A stretch of 64,000 nucleotides of DNA, taken from assembly GCA_035048495.1 (NCBI GenBank), contig CM068548.1, positions 16,807,188-16,871,187 on the forward strand. The letters run 5' to 3'. Positions 1 through 9,584 of this stretch are shown in pieces. The notes below the pieces were generated by a model. It was not told the origin of the DNA. It saw only the letters and a program-made list of their open reading frames with translations, and did not search any database. How positions within the stretch are numbered: position 1 is the first letter of the stretch; every line of letters starts with the position of its first letter. This DNA comes from Euptelea pleiosperma (lineage: Eukaryota > Streptophyta > Magnoliopsida > Ranunculales > Eupteleaceae). The translations under genes were made by a program, and so were the position numbers.

Positions 1-1063
1 GGGTTCGGCCAAGTGTCTTGGATCCCTCTTTAGGGTTCGACCTTGTGTCATGGATCCCTCATAGGGTTCGGCAATGGTGTGTTGGATTGTCTCGTGATTT
101 CTACTTATATTGTTCATCCGTGTTGATCGCGACCTTCGGTGATTGTTACATGGTATTCATGGTTAACCATAATTCGTTCCTATGTTATCACTTTTGATGA
201 TCATGTTTCATTTTGTATTCTTATTTAAATGTTAAATACATGTGTGCTTATGCCATGTAGCCTTGTACATCTTGTTGTCATACCATGATCATCACGTCAT
301 TTCATATAAGGGGTGCATAAGGGAACGGGGTTGAAGTATATTATATACGTTTATATTGGTTTTATCAATTAATCAGGGTTCGATACCCTAGGGTGAAAGG
401 CCCCAGACGTTATTATATCCTGCAGATGGGTCAATGAGACCGCTCCCAGTGCGGGAAGGAGATGGAGACCCTATGTGGTTATGGGTACTAGTTGCATTGG
501 CATCCCTTACTCATATGCATTCATCATCATATTCATGCCATCCTTATTATACGATTGAGATGCATACCTTGATTAAAAAACTTGTATAGTATGATATCAT
601 ACCATGCACACTGTTGTATTACTGGGCCTCGGCTCACGGTGCTACACCGATACCATTTTCAGATTTTGAGGAGCCGGGTACGTGAGATGATTTTGAGACG
701 AAAGACTTCGGTGCATTCGAGGAGATCGGCGAGGATTTGGGAGTCGATCCCACACTTTAGAAAGTTGTATTTGATTATTTTATAACATTATTTATTTATT
801 TTCACGGGCATGTAAGCCTTTGATTGAGAGCATGTTCTCACTTCCATCTCTCCACATTTAGTTGATTGATTTAATTATTTAAATTATTTGTTTCCTACAT
901 CTAGACTCTTTTTTTTACTTAGTGGGTTTTCGAATGAACCTTAGTAGTCTAATTGACTTAATTGGACCACTAGGGGACATTCATGGGTCACCTCTGGGTT
1001 CGGGTACGGGTCGATCCACTGATTGTCGGGTCGTATTTGGGTATCCGGATTCGGGGCGTGACA
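1..1063 (+). mobile_element. LTR-like nuclear repeat sequence, left-truncated by the window
   Basis: No mitochondrial gene is visible here. The segment starts with a short degenerate tandem repeat around the words GGGTTCGGCC and GGATCCCTC (1-90). It contains a stretch at 660-780 whose wording (GAGGAGCCGGGTACGTGAGA, then GCATTCGAGGAGATCGGCGA) resembles the 3' LTRs of plant nuclear gypsy elements. It ends with GGGGCGTGACA (1053-1063), a common LTR terminus. The assignment rests on remembered sequence style, not on a visible partner LTR; the partner, if any, lies left of the window. The short ORFs at 582-785 and 922-1122 show no known domain and are treated as chance. Confidence 0.35.
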
Positions 1064-2400
1064 TCTTCTCTAGCTGGATTGGCAAAGCAAGGATAGCTAC
1101 TAGTAAGACAGCTCCTAAGTAGATAAGACTAAAGCAACTAGTCGGTAAGGAAGAAGGTATTAGTACGGCTAACCAGACAGCGAGTCAATGGAAGAGGTAT
1201 TCTCCTGTATTCAGTTGAGGAAAGATTACCAACACTATCACTACTGGCGAAGCAAGCTAGCCTGATAGCCGGCACTAAAGGAGAACCTTTAACTAGCCAA
1301 GGGAGTCAGAAGGTTCCACTAGTCCTCATCTTAATCATAAAGACTTTCTAACTAGACTTCCACTAGTCCTCATCTTAATCATAAAGACTTTCTAACTAGA
1401 TAGTCTAACTAGCTATTAAGACACTAAAGTAAAGGGACATTCACTCACCTAAAAGTATAAAACTTAGGGAACTACTTATAAGGAAGCAACTAGTCATAAA
1501 GAAGGTATTAGTACGGCTATTAGTACAGTTGATTAAGGAGGTCACTGATGTAAGGAAGCTATAGTGGCTAGTCTATACGGCTAGGCTAGTAGGAAAGGGA
1601 AGCAGAAAGAGACAAGTAAAGAAGGTCTGTCTAACCGGATAGTCGAACAAGACAGTAAGTAAGGCAGAACTAGTAAGACAGAAAAGAAGAGGAATAAGGT
1701 CACTATTCATAGAGTCAAGTAAGAAAGGAAAAGAAAGGTCTTTAGTTACAGTAGTCTGCCAGCCAGTAGTACAAGTAGTCAGAAAGCCGAAAGCCGCCCT
1801 TTTAGTAACTTGGGAAGGGTATTGCCAACTATTAGCCAAGTAAGAGAGGAAAGAACAGATCTTTCTTACCGGCTGGCTAACCAGACAACTAGTCAATAGA
1901 AGAGGTATTCTCCCCTTTGCTAGCTTTACGAAAGATTTTCCTCTTTCACTTTAACATGGAGCAGTACTACTATAATAGAGGTAGAGAACTACGAAGAATA
2001 AATAAATATATATATTTATTTATTTATTTATTTATTAGGAAGTAGGAAGTTTGGTTTTCCAAAATTTCGTATAGATAGTGCTCGGGTTTCACATTAGCAT
2101 TCCTGAGCTGTACGGACCTTAAGAATAAAGGCTTCAAACCAAGGGAAGGACTGTTTTCACATGCCACAGTTAGGACTTTGAAGTACGATACTGACTGTTC
2201 ACTTTCTCAAAATTGACTCCGTATAGTCTGTACCGGAGTGGTTCATCGTCAAAAGAACAACAATTGGTTGTAGCATTTCCATTCATGTGATGTAAAAGAG
2301 GGCTTTCTCATCTCACACTCGCAGGCAGGGGTGAGCTTTCTCACTATACAATTACCACTACGAATGAATGACCAACGACGATCTTGGAGGAGAAGGAGGA
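1064..2400. other. ACTAGT-rich spacer, no gene seen
   Basis: This spacer repeatedly uses the words ACTAGT, CTAACTAG, AAGAAGGTATTAGTACGGCT and GAAGAGGTATTCTCC, the last at about 1191 and 1900 after AACCAGACA. It looks like a decayed tandem or shuffled repeat family. An ATTT/ATAT microsatellite lies at about 1996-2036. The minus-strand ORF at 1573-1896 is built from these repeats and has no recognisable domain, so I do not call it. Confidence 0.5.
1314..1400. repeat. Tandem duplication, 44-bp unit, two copies
   Basis: The unit beginning TTCCACTAGTCCTCATC occurs at 1314 and again at 1358 and is identical for about 43 bases. It lies inside the ACTAGT-rich spacer and suggests slippage or unequal recombination. 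Confidence 0.9.
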
Positions 2401-2447
2401 GGAGGAGGAGCTAATTCGGACGGAATCGAATGATTACGAGATACACA

Positions 2448-3329
2448 ATGAGACAAAGCCTACAGGGGAGAGCACTTAGACAATTCACTTTTAGTACAGG
2501 GAAGTCTGCTGGGAGGAATTCCTCAGGGCGTATTATAGTTTTTCACCAAGGGGGTGGATCGAAGCGATTGCTGCGAAGAATTGATCTGAAACGAAGCACT
2601 TCGTCTATGGGCATTGTAGAAAGGATAGAATATGACCCTAATCGTTCTTCTCGGATCGCTCCAGTACGATGGATCGAGGGGGTGCAGCTATGCCGCCAGA
2701 GGAAATGCAACACGATAGAAGAGTTCGCTCCGCTGCGTAAGATCCTCGAACCTACCATGGCCACCATCCGCAGCCTATTTTCGTTCTCTTCCCTGCCCGG
2801 GAAGGTAGATCAAAGAAAGGTAGCTTGCTTCTCTCCTGGACTGATGGCGGCTTATGTAGTGGTCGGCCTTCCTACCAGAATGCCTCCTTGGTCGAAGAGC
2901 CAAGCCAGCGCAGGAAGCAAAAAAACTTGCGCAAAGGACGTTTTCTTCTCTGCCCTCTCCTCTCCAAAGGCCAAGGGAGAGACTGCATCCCTTTCCTTCG
3001 GGAGCTCTTTTTGTTTCCCAAGGATAGCGGTAGCTGGGGCAAAGCCCACTTTCTTCGCTCCGCGAATGAGAGAGAAACTCAGAGGAAAAAACACGTTCTC
3101 TCTTTGTGAGGTCCGAAAGTGGAGAACGCATAACATTCTCTGGGCACATAGGATCAAACATAAAGCAGCGCTTTCTTGGCAGAGTTTTAGGCGACAAGAG
3201 ACTTTAGGGCTTGTTGGAGCTGCTGAGCATAACGAATCAAAGCCGAAGACGGATCAAGGTAGCTTGCCTGCCAAGCCGATAGGCGAAGGGCCGAAGGATG
3301 GAGCGTGCAAAGTCGATCATGCACCTGTC
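2448..3329 (+). CDS. rpl2: Mitochondrial ribosomal protein L2, exon 1 (partial gene)
   Basis: This encodes the N-terminal part of ribosomal protein L2 of the mitochondrial large subunit. The product begins MRQSLQGRALRQFTFSTGKS and contains the L2 words KRSTSSMGIVERIEYDPNRS and APVRWIEGV. It then continues into the long plant-mitochondrial insertion (MAAYVVVGLP, KLRGKNTFSL, ETLGLVGAAEHNESKP). The ATG at 2448 fits the family better than the in-frame ATG at 2430. The exon ends at 3329 after GCACCTGTC, directly before GTGTGACCCG, a typical group II intron 5' end. The 294 codons are open, but the universally conserved C-terminal exon is not in the window, so this is either a split gene with a distant second exon or a fragment. 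Several arginines and glycines expected in the family are replaced (for example FHQGGG, GVQLCRQR, IKHKAAL), many by apparent CpG-to-TpG or CpA changes. These suggest a nuclear copy or a decaying one. Confidence 0.88.
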
Positions 3330-3600
3330 GTGTGACCCGTTGGTCCTAAGCAATGTCTTTCGCGAAGCGACCCACCTAGAAACAGCTCTCCTTTATGTTA
3401 GGGGAATTTGCAGATATGGATGGACACGAGCTAATTTATATATATAAAAAAAGTGAGGTTACTGTATTGGGCCAGCCTGGCTAAGAAAGGTTGGTTGGAA
3501 GCGTCATATACTATTTTTTAGAGGTAGAACATAAAGAAAAGAAAGCATAGGAGTGACCAAGCGAAAGGAGGATTCTTCAGAGCGGGACGGAGATTATAGA
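3330..3600 (+). other. 5' part of the rpl2 group II intron
   Basis: The sequence after exon 1 starts GTGTGACCCGTTGGTCC, matching the GTGYG start of plant mitochondrial group II introns. I could not find a domain V/VI hairpin or an exon 2 downstream, so the 3' limit is unknown and the intron may be truncated or interrupted. The end given is only where intron-like sequence stops being arguable. Confidence 0.5.
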
Positions 3601-4177
3601 CTTTTCACGAGCGTTCACTGCTCACGAAAGATAGGATTGGAGACTATAGCCTGAGACTGGAACGAAGCAGGGATTGGACGACGATACCGACAGATCCGAC
3701 GGGACTACGGGACTAAGGGCCTCTTGGACTGTATAAGGTATACCGTGGATAGAAGCAGTGGACTGTATACCCACAGAGCTGACCGAGCGCAGTGAGGGAT
3801 ATGGATATTGACTCTTTCCTACTACGAGCCGGAGTAAGATTAGACCCAGGGTAACAAAGCTGACGTTACTTTTGCTGCCCGTAGGCATACAAACAATACC
3901 TGTGGACACTTCTGCTAGCAACAAGATGTTAGCTCCCTACTAGCAAGCACCGTTCTCGCAACGGTTCTCCACTCGCCTTGTCTTCAGAGTATCCTCTTTT
4001 TTTGATCTACCTAGGCCAGAGGCCCTACTATTAATCATTTCAGAACTGTGATTTTTTTAGAGAACAAGAGCATCGGAAAGACCTTTTGCAACAAATTAAA
4101 CTTGAGCTAGTTTCAGACCCCCTCTTCCTTCCGGCTGGAAGAGCTTGACCGGGCCAAAAAGTGAATCTTCTGAGTTC
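3601..4177. other. Spacer, no gene seen
   Basis: Mitochondrial-type spacer. A 100-codon minus-strand ORF (3622-3924) has no recognisable motif and no flanking signals, and I regard it as chance. Confidence 0.5.
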
Positions 4178-4220
4178 TTAACCAAGAGGGGACCGTTCTA
4201 CTTGGTCCCCTCTTGGTTAA
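4178..4220. repeat. Perfect 17-bp inverted repeat (hairpin)
   Basis: TTAACCAAGAGGGGACC (4178-4194) is exactly complementary to 4204-4220, with a 9-base loop. Hairpins like this mark 3' ends or processing sites of plant mitochondrial transcripts, or recombination remnants. It lies between the rpl2 fragment and the mitovirus-derived sequence. Confidence 0.9.
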
Positions 4221-4399
4221 AGAGACCAGTCATTTCATCTTATCAAAAAAGAGATTCAATCACTGTTCAGTACGTGAACCCTAACTAGATTGCAAGCAAG
4301 CCATCAGCCATATAGACAGACGTTCCGTGAGTGAGAATGACTCAATAAAGAAGAAAGACTAGATTAGATTATCAAACACATTTTTGAATGCGCTTATTT

Positions 4400-6170
4400 T
4401 AGCTATCGGTGCGCCCGTGGCGGAGAGATTGAGAAGTCTCTCGACGTGTGGTTGGACTTGGTTTAAGAGTCCAACTATGCCTCTTTAGTCACCTAACCAG
4501 AGCGATGTATCAGAATTTTTGGGTGGTTAAATACGACTTTCTATTGAAAATGCTCCGCATATGTCTACAAAGAGATTATTGAGGAGTCCCACTGCCTTTC
4601 CCTGTCAGTTTGATTTGACTAGGTGTGGATTTCCTTCGTTCCTTTCCAAACAAAGTGCCTTCGTCTCCTTCGTTTCATAGATATCTATGATCCCGGATGA
4701 TCAAGCTGACGCTTTGGTCTATTGCGAAGTGAATATTAATAAGTAAGAAAACTCACTTCCAATATGAGACAGTTGTCTCTTTACCATCGCCTGTTGAGCT
4801 CTTATTGAGCTTTAAGGATAGTTGCATCTCTCTTGCCGAAAGGTAAAATCTCCCTATGCCTTTGAGATACCATTATCTCTAGGTTTGCGTTGGTTACCTC
4901 ATTCACATGAGGGAATCGGCTTCTTGGTTGGCCGACCTGACCGACCCTTTTCATAGAATGATTTGGGATAGATTCTCAGGGATAAATCCCCACATGGCCG
5001 TATGAATATATGGCCTTTTAAGAAAGATAACCTTCACTAGTCTAGTAGGTAGGGAGCCCCTCTTTTCTTACTTCTTCTCTCAGAGGGAGGTCTATCTTAT
5101 GAAAGGACAGGACGACCCTTATAGCAAGAATTTTCCATGGTCTATACTTTTACAGATAACCTGGAATTGTAGATCAGCTTCTTCTCTCTGTTCTTCAGAA
5201 AAATGTTGTAGGAAGAAATTAGGATATGCAGTTTACCTCTCTAATGAGGAGTTACTTGACCTATATGCACCTCGTTCAAGGGCTCGCAATCCCTTCTTTT
5301 TAAGCCTTCTTAGACCAGCCCATGACTGGTGTATGTCGGTGTGAGGATTCAAATGGATGGAACCGCCAAGATAACGGCTGTCTAAGATGAGAACTTTGTT
5401 AGGATAGATTTCCTTTGTCAATACAAGGAATGTTTTTAGAGGCTTTGTTTGGCTCCGATTGGTACTAATGCGTTCAAGGCCCCGACAGATCAGTCATCTC
5501 GTCGGCGGACCGGACGCGGTTAGTGCGGCTACAGGTCAACCTCTTGGTTATTGGCCGCTTTTCGCGCTTTGCCATCACTTTCTCGTATGGTATTGTGCGG
5601 AATTGATCCCGATAGCAGATTCTGGAATTACGCCGGTGACGGTCATCGGGGAGCCGGGAGTGGCTTGCCAATATATGAGCGTCATGTCCCGAATCAAAAT
5701 CTCTCTACCTGGATGTGACTTGTCTCCCGTTAGCGTGAAAATGCTGCTGCGTGCGGCTCGTCAGTCATGCTGTGGCGTGGATGCCTATATGTCGGTCATT
5801 GGGTATTGATAGTGTGCACGTCTCCCTCAGATTCAGGGGCGCAGGTACAGAATGTACTCCTCAAAACCTGAGCACTTTCACCCTCAGTTTCACTGGTATC
5901 GTCATATTCTTGTCACCCTGGTGGCATCATGCATGCCTTTACCATTCGAGTTATGGCTGGGTTTTCCAGATTAAAGATTAGTCACTAACTTGACTACCAT
6001 ATGGGACTAGTCCTTGATACTAGTCGTCTTGATTGGGCTCTTTTAGAATGAATTGCTGAAGACCTTGATCGAGAGTTAGATGATGATGGTCTCATGCTAA
6101 CTGAGTCATTGATGATGAGACTCTGGCTCAAATCATGTCTTAGTTCTCTTGACCTTATATTACATCACTA
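4400..6170 (+). pseudogene. Endogenous mitovirus RNA-dependent RNA polymerase remnant
   Basis: Conceptual translation in shifting frames gives, in order, segments typical of plant mitovirus RdRp. FDLTRCGFPSFLSK with DDQADAL lies at about 4609-4730. HDWCMSV and FKMDGT lie at about 5325-5360. GQPLGYWPLFALCHHFLVW (motif B region) lies in the ORF 5459-5809, followed by VACQYMSVMSRIK and DLSPVSVKMLL; RFRGAGT and LPFELWLG lie near 5830-5960. Mitoviruses are capsidless RNA viruses replicating in mitochondria, and DNA copies of them are known in plant mitochondrial genomes. The copy is broken by several stops and frameshifts, and the catalytic GDD of motif C is absent where it would be expected (VIGEPG around 5645). 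It cannot be a functional polymerase. The length, about 1.8 kb, is most of a mitovirus genome. The outer limits are approximate. Confidence 0.8.
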
Positions 6171-6182
6171 GATTTACTCGAT

Positions 6183-6264
6183 CCTCCGGCGCTTATGGGG
6201 TCAAGACCCGTCACTGAAACCCTTTCCTCGCAACCGTCTTCCCTGACCCCATAAGCGCAGGAGG
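6183..6264. repeat. Inverted repeat, 21-bp arms with one mismatch
   Basis: The arms 6183-6203 and 6244-6264 pair (core GCGCTTATGGGGTCA with TGACCCCATAAGCGC) around a 40-base loop. The repeat sits immediately after the last mitovirus-like sequence and may mark its junction or a transcript end. Confidence 0.85.
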
Positions 6265-8168
6265 GCTGGGATGGCATTGACTAAGATGCCTTGGAAGCGG
6301 AGGTGTAGAAGGGGAATAAAGCGGTCCAGATCTCGTCTCTGGGGATCCAGAATCCAATCTTCTTTTTGGAGAGCCAGGTGCGGGTGCAAATCTTCTATCC
6401 GTTACTTTCAATCCTGTATCCCCCGGCTGGTGAATCTATCTCTCCGAAAGAGTCTTCCCATCCATGTTATATGAATCAACATCAAAATATCCCCACTTCC
6501 TGGTCTCTAGAACCGGAATACTTTCTATCTCAGAGTCCAAGTAAATCCCCGGCTGTTGCTGGACGGAGGCCAGTGGGGCAAACTATCCTACCCAAACGTC
6601 GGAGGGACAGTTGAGAAGTTGTTCCAACCAAAGATATTCCATATGTAAGAAAGAGGTGCTAAGGCAGCTAGAGGTGCAGAAAGGAAAGTGAGTCGGAGAT
6701 GATCCAAGGCTGCTATCTGCTAGTGGATCAGTTAATTGATTATCTAAAGAAACCCGAGGAGGGAGGGACAATAGGACTTGTATCAGTGAATCCTTCATCG
6801 GCGAACTATCCATCTTCAGTTGCAGTTGACATTGAGTGTTATTCCATGAATCAAGATCCTCCAGAGAGCTCTGAACCAACAAGGCAAACTCCGACAGAAA
6901 GCACTCTTCCATCTATCAGATCAAAGGCAGCTAACGGACTCCTCTCTCCTTCATTCAAAAGGCGATTTGGGGCGAGTGCAAAGGATCGATCTGAAGAAAG
7001 GGGAGTCCAGGTGGGTGAGTCGAATCTTCCAATCAATCAATTCCTTAAGGCTATCCGCTAACAAACTCTATTCCATCCCCATTTGAATCTGTCTATCGAA
7101 GGCCCAGGGCTGGCCGCTCCCAAGAGGCAGAGAATCTGAAATTGGATGGAATCGTTCTGCTGGAACTCCATCAACACCTTCTACCGCTGCTGCTCTATCG
7201 AGTGATGGATATGGTCCGGATGCTGCTGTTCATTTGACACTCTTTCTTCCATTTAAGGCATGCCTGGAAGGCTATCGACAACTTTTATTTGTATCTCCGG
7301 GTGGATAATGGTTCTTTCGAAAAGGAATCTGCTGGAGGTAGGAATGAATGGTGCCACGAACCAACGAGTTCTGCCGCTAAGAGTGATTATGAAAGCTTTC
7401 GGCTCAAAATTCTTATCTTCTATTCGCAGCTCCAGGCAACGAAGCAGCTATCGGCTAAGGAGCGGGCGGGAAGACTCCACTACCGAAACCAGCAGTCGCA
7501 AGGTTTTTTTTTAGCTCTTCCTTCTTACCATCTAATTCAGCTGCTCCATCTCTCTCACCAAGCCCAAGTCCAATCAATGAAATTGAAACACGAACTGAAA
7601 TCGCTAAGGGTGGATCCATGAGTTCTGATGCAGCTGTTGGGGGATCTGATTAAAGGATTGCTTCTAAAGGTGGATAAGGGCAGGAAAGCTTTCTGCTCTA
7701 CTTCAGCTTCCAAGCAGGAGCTTGCCTCTTCAAATCCTTCTCTGGCTAATGATGATGATGGGCTAGGAGAGGTTCTAAAGGATCTCGACCATAGGGAGAG
7801 GAACTGAAAGCAATGAAACTATCCATTGGAGGCGGACGAGAGGCAATCATTCGAATCACTGGATCCTACCCCTCCGTCTCCAGCATTCGTGCCTCAGGTG
7901 CAGACAAGGATATTGGTATGGAGAAATGATCTCCAGTCCCGCGGCGAGAATGCAGGTGAAGAGTGAAGCTAGCGAGCCTCAGGCGAAAGGCTCTGTTCGG
8001 CCCGAGAGGTGTAAGGCTCAGAACAAGAGGATGGATACCAGCGGGCACCACATTAGGTGGAGACCTTGGCTGGCTAAGTGAGCCTAACATCTAGCTTAAG
8101 AAAGAGGCTAGGAAGCCAGGGCAAGCTACTGGAAGGGCGGAGCGAAGCCTTAAGAAGGAAGATGGAAG
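6265..8168. other. Spacer, no supported gene
   Basis: Mitochondrial-type spacer with several 60-120-codon ORFs on both strands (6366-6614, 6583-6912, 6699-7061, 7289-7621, 7866-8090). They overlap one another, have no known domains and are best read as chance. A 46-bp segment at 7683-7728 recurs at 32315-32360. The spacer ends at the target site of the large retrotransposon. Confidence 0.5.
7683..7728 (+). repeat. Dispersed 46-bp repeat, copy A
   Basis: The segment containing CTTTCTGCTCTACTTCAGC and CAAGCAGGAGCTTGCCTC recurs in the same orientation at 32315-32360 with two mismatches. This is the class of short dispersed repeat typical of plant mitochondrial spacers. Confidence 0.85.
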
Positions 8169-8173
8169 GGAGG
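8169..8173. repeat. Target-site duplication, left copy (GGAGG)
   Basis: These five bases directly before the 5' LTR are identical to 21315-21319 directly after the 3' LTR. Five bases is the standard duplication for Ty3/gypsy integrases. Confidence 0.9.
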
Positions 8174-9518
8174 TGTGGGTGCCGTATTTTCCAGCAAGTC
8201 AAAATTGGACACGTATCTCTGGCTTAGCACGTGCGGTTTCGAATACACGACGCGTGTTAGAAGACAGCACGCGAGAGTTAATGCGCTGGAATCATCATCA
8301 AGAGCTATAAACTGCCTATCGTGTCACTCGATTTCCATTACTTGGAAATGCCACGTGTCAGGATTGTATTATCGACACATGGAAGTGATGCTGACAGAGA
8401 ATGTTAACGTCTCAGTCTTTAATATGTCGGGAAGTATTCAATCTTACCCGACATATTGATGAGTCTCATCCCACCGAGATCAACTGGGTAGACGGGATCT
8501 TTTACAATCTCATCCCGGTTCTCATCCTGGAAACTCAAGTATATCATCCCGGGAACTTCAAACATGTCATCCCGGGAACTCATCTTGGCAACTCAGGTAT
8601 ATCATCCCGGGAACTCCAAATATGTCATCTCGGGAACTCATCCTGGCAACTCAAAGTATATATTCCCGGGAACTCCAAACATGTCATCCCGGGAACTCAT
8701 CTTGGCAACTCAGGTATATCATCCCGGGAACTCCAAATATGTCATCCCGGGAACTCATCCTGGCAACTCAAAGTATAGATTCCCGGGAACTCTAAACATG
8801 TCATCCCGGGACATCATCCCGGCAAGGTCACATTATTGGCTGGATGCATTTATCCCGACAAGGTCATCAGACTTACTTGACGGGATCTATTTCAATATCA
8901 CCCCGTCAAAGCCAGATAATGTCAAATGACTTACGTGGCAGGATCTCTTACGTACGAGGTAAGTATTCTGAATACCATCGATTTCTTAACTAATGAATAT
9001 TGGCCACGTGGCAGCTAGTTGAACTATCACGAATTCGACATCACCTTATCTGAATATTTGACATGAAGGATGCCACCTCAGTGTCATTTCAGTTATTTCA
9101 GGTATAACCGAATTAATGAAGTCAAGATATAACCATAAGATTCTATTTTATAACAGAATTTATCTGAGTCATCATTGACTGGTAACGACTAGACACGTGG
9201 AAGGTGAGTCACGCCCAGTTCTAAGGGTATAAATATGAGACCCTCAGGACTGAGAAGAGGATCTTGCTCTCCAGATCCAGATAGCTTAAACTCTGAAATC
9301 TTTTACTATTTCCTAAAACCTGTTACATTTCCCAAGCTGACTTGAGCGTCGGAGCCTTGTCAACAGGTACAACCCAATCTCATCTGGAGATCATCCTATC
9401 CTTCGCAGAGGAGAGAGCAGTTTCATCCTGGGGCATCAGAGTCGTCCGATCATCACCATAATCCGAATCGTCTGACCTCAAAGATTGTGTGGGTTAGATC
9501 AGATATTTTTCCCCCACA
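8174..9518 (+). repeat. 5' LTR, 1345 bp
   Basis: Begins TGTGGGTGCC and ends TTTTTCCCCCACA. U3 holds an internal tandem array (about 8520-8830) of 59-bp units built around TCCCGGGAACTC, here about four and a half units. A TATA box lies at 9228-9235, so R begins roughly 30 bases later. ORFs of 94-125 codons inside the LTR merely translate the repeats. Confidence 0.95.
9228..9235 (+). promoter_or_regulatory. LTR TATA box (5' LTR)
   Basis: TATAAATA within AAGGGTATAAATATGAGA, placed about 290 bp before the LTR end. The identical site in the 3' LTR is at 21024-21031. It is the likely core promoter for genomic RNA, acting in the nucleus. Confidence 0.7.
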
Positions 9519-9523
9519 TCTTT

Positions 9524-9540
9524 TGGCGCCGTCTGTGGGA
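9524..9540 (+). other. Primer binding site
   Basis: TGGCGCCGTCTGTGGGA starts six bases after the 5' LTR. The first nine or ten bases are complementary to a tRNA 3' end of the aspartate type (CCA included); the rest is the variant usual in Tat-type elements. The tRNA identity is an inference. Confidence 0.75.
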
Positions 9541-9584
9541 AACGACTAGAAGTTTTCCGTTCTAAGAGATATTCGATTCGAACA

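Noticed and set aside
2775..3197. Minus-strand 140-codon ORF opposite rpl2, and plus-strand 94-codon ORF
   Set aside because: Alternative-frame shadows of the rpl2 insertion region.
8175..8929. ORFs of 94-125 codons in the 5' LTR (and copies to 195 codons in the 3' LTR)
   Set aside because: They translate the 59-bp U3 repeats in several frames at once; peptide repeats merely mirror the DNA repeats.
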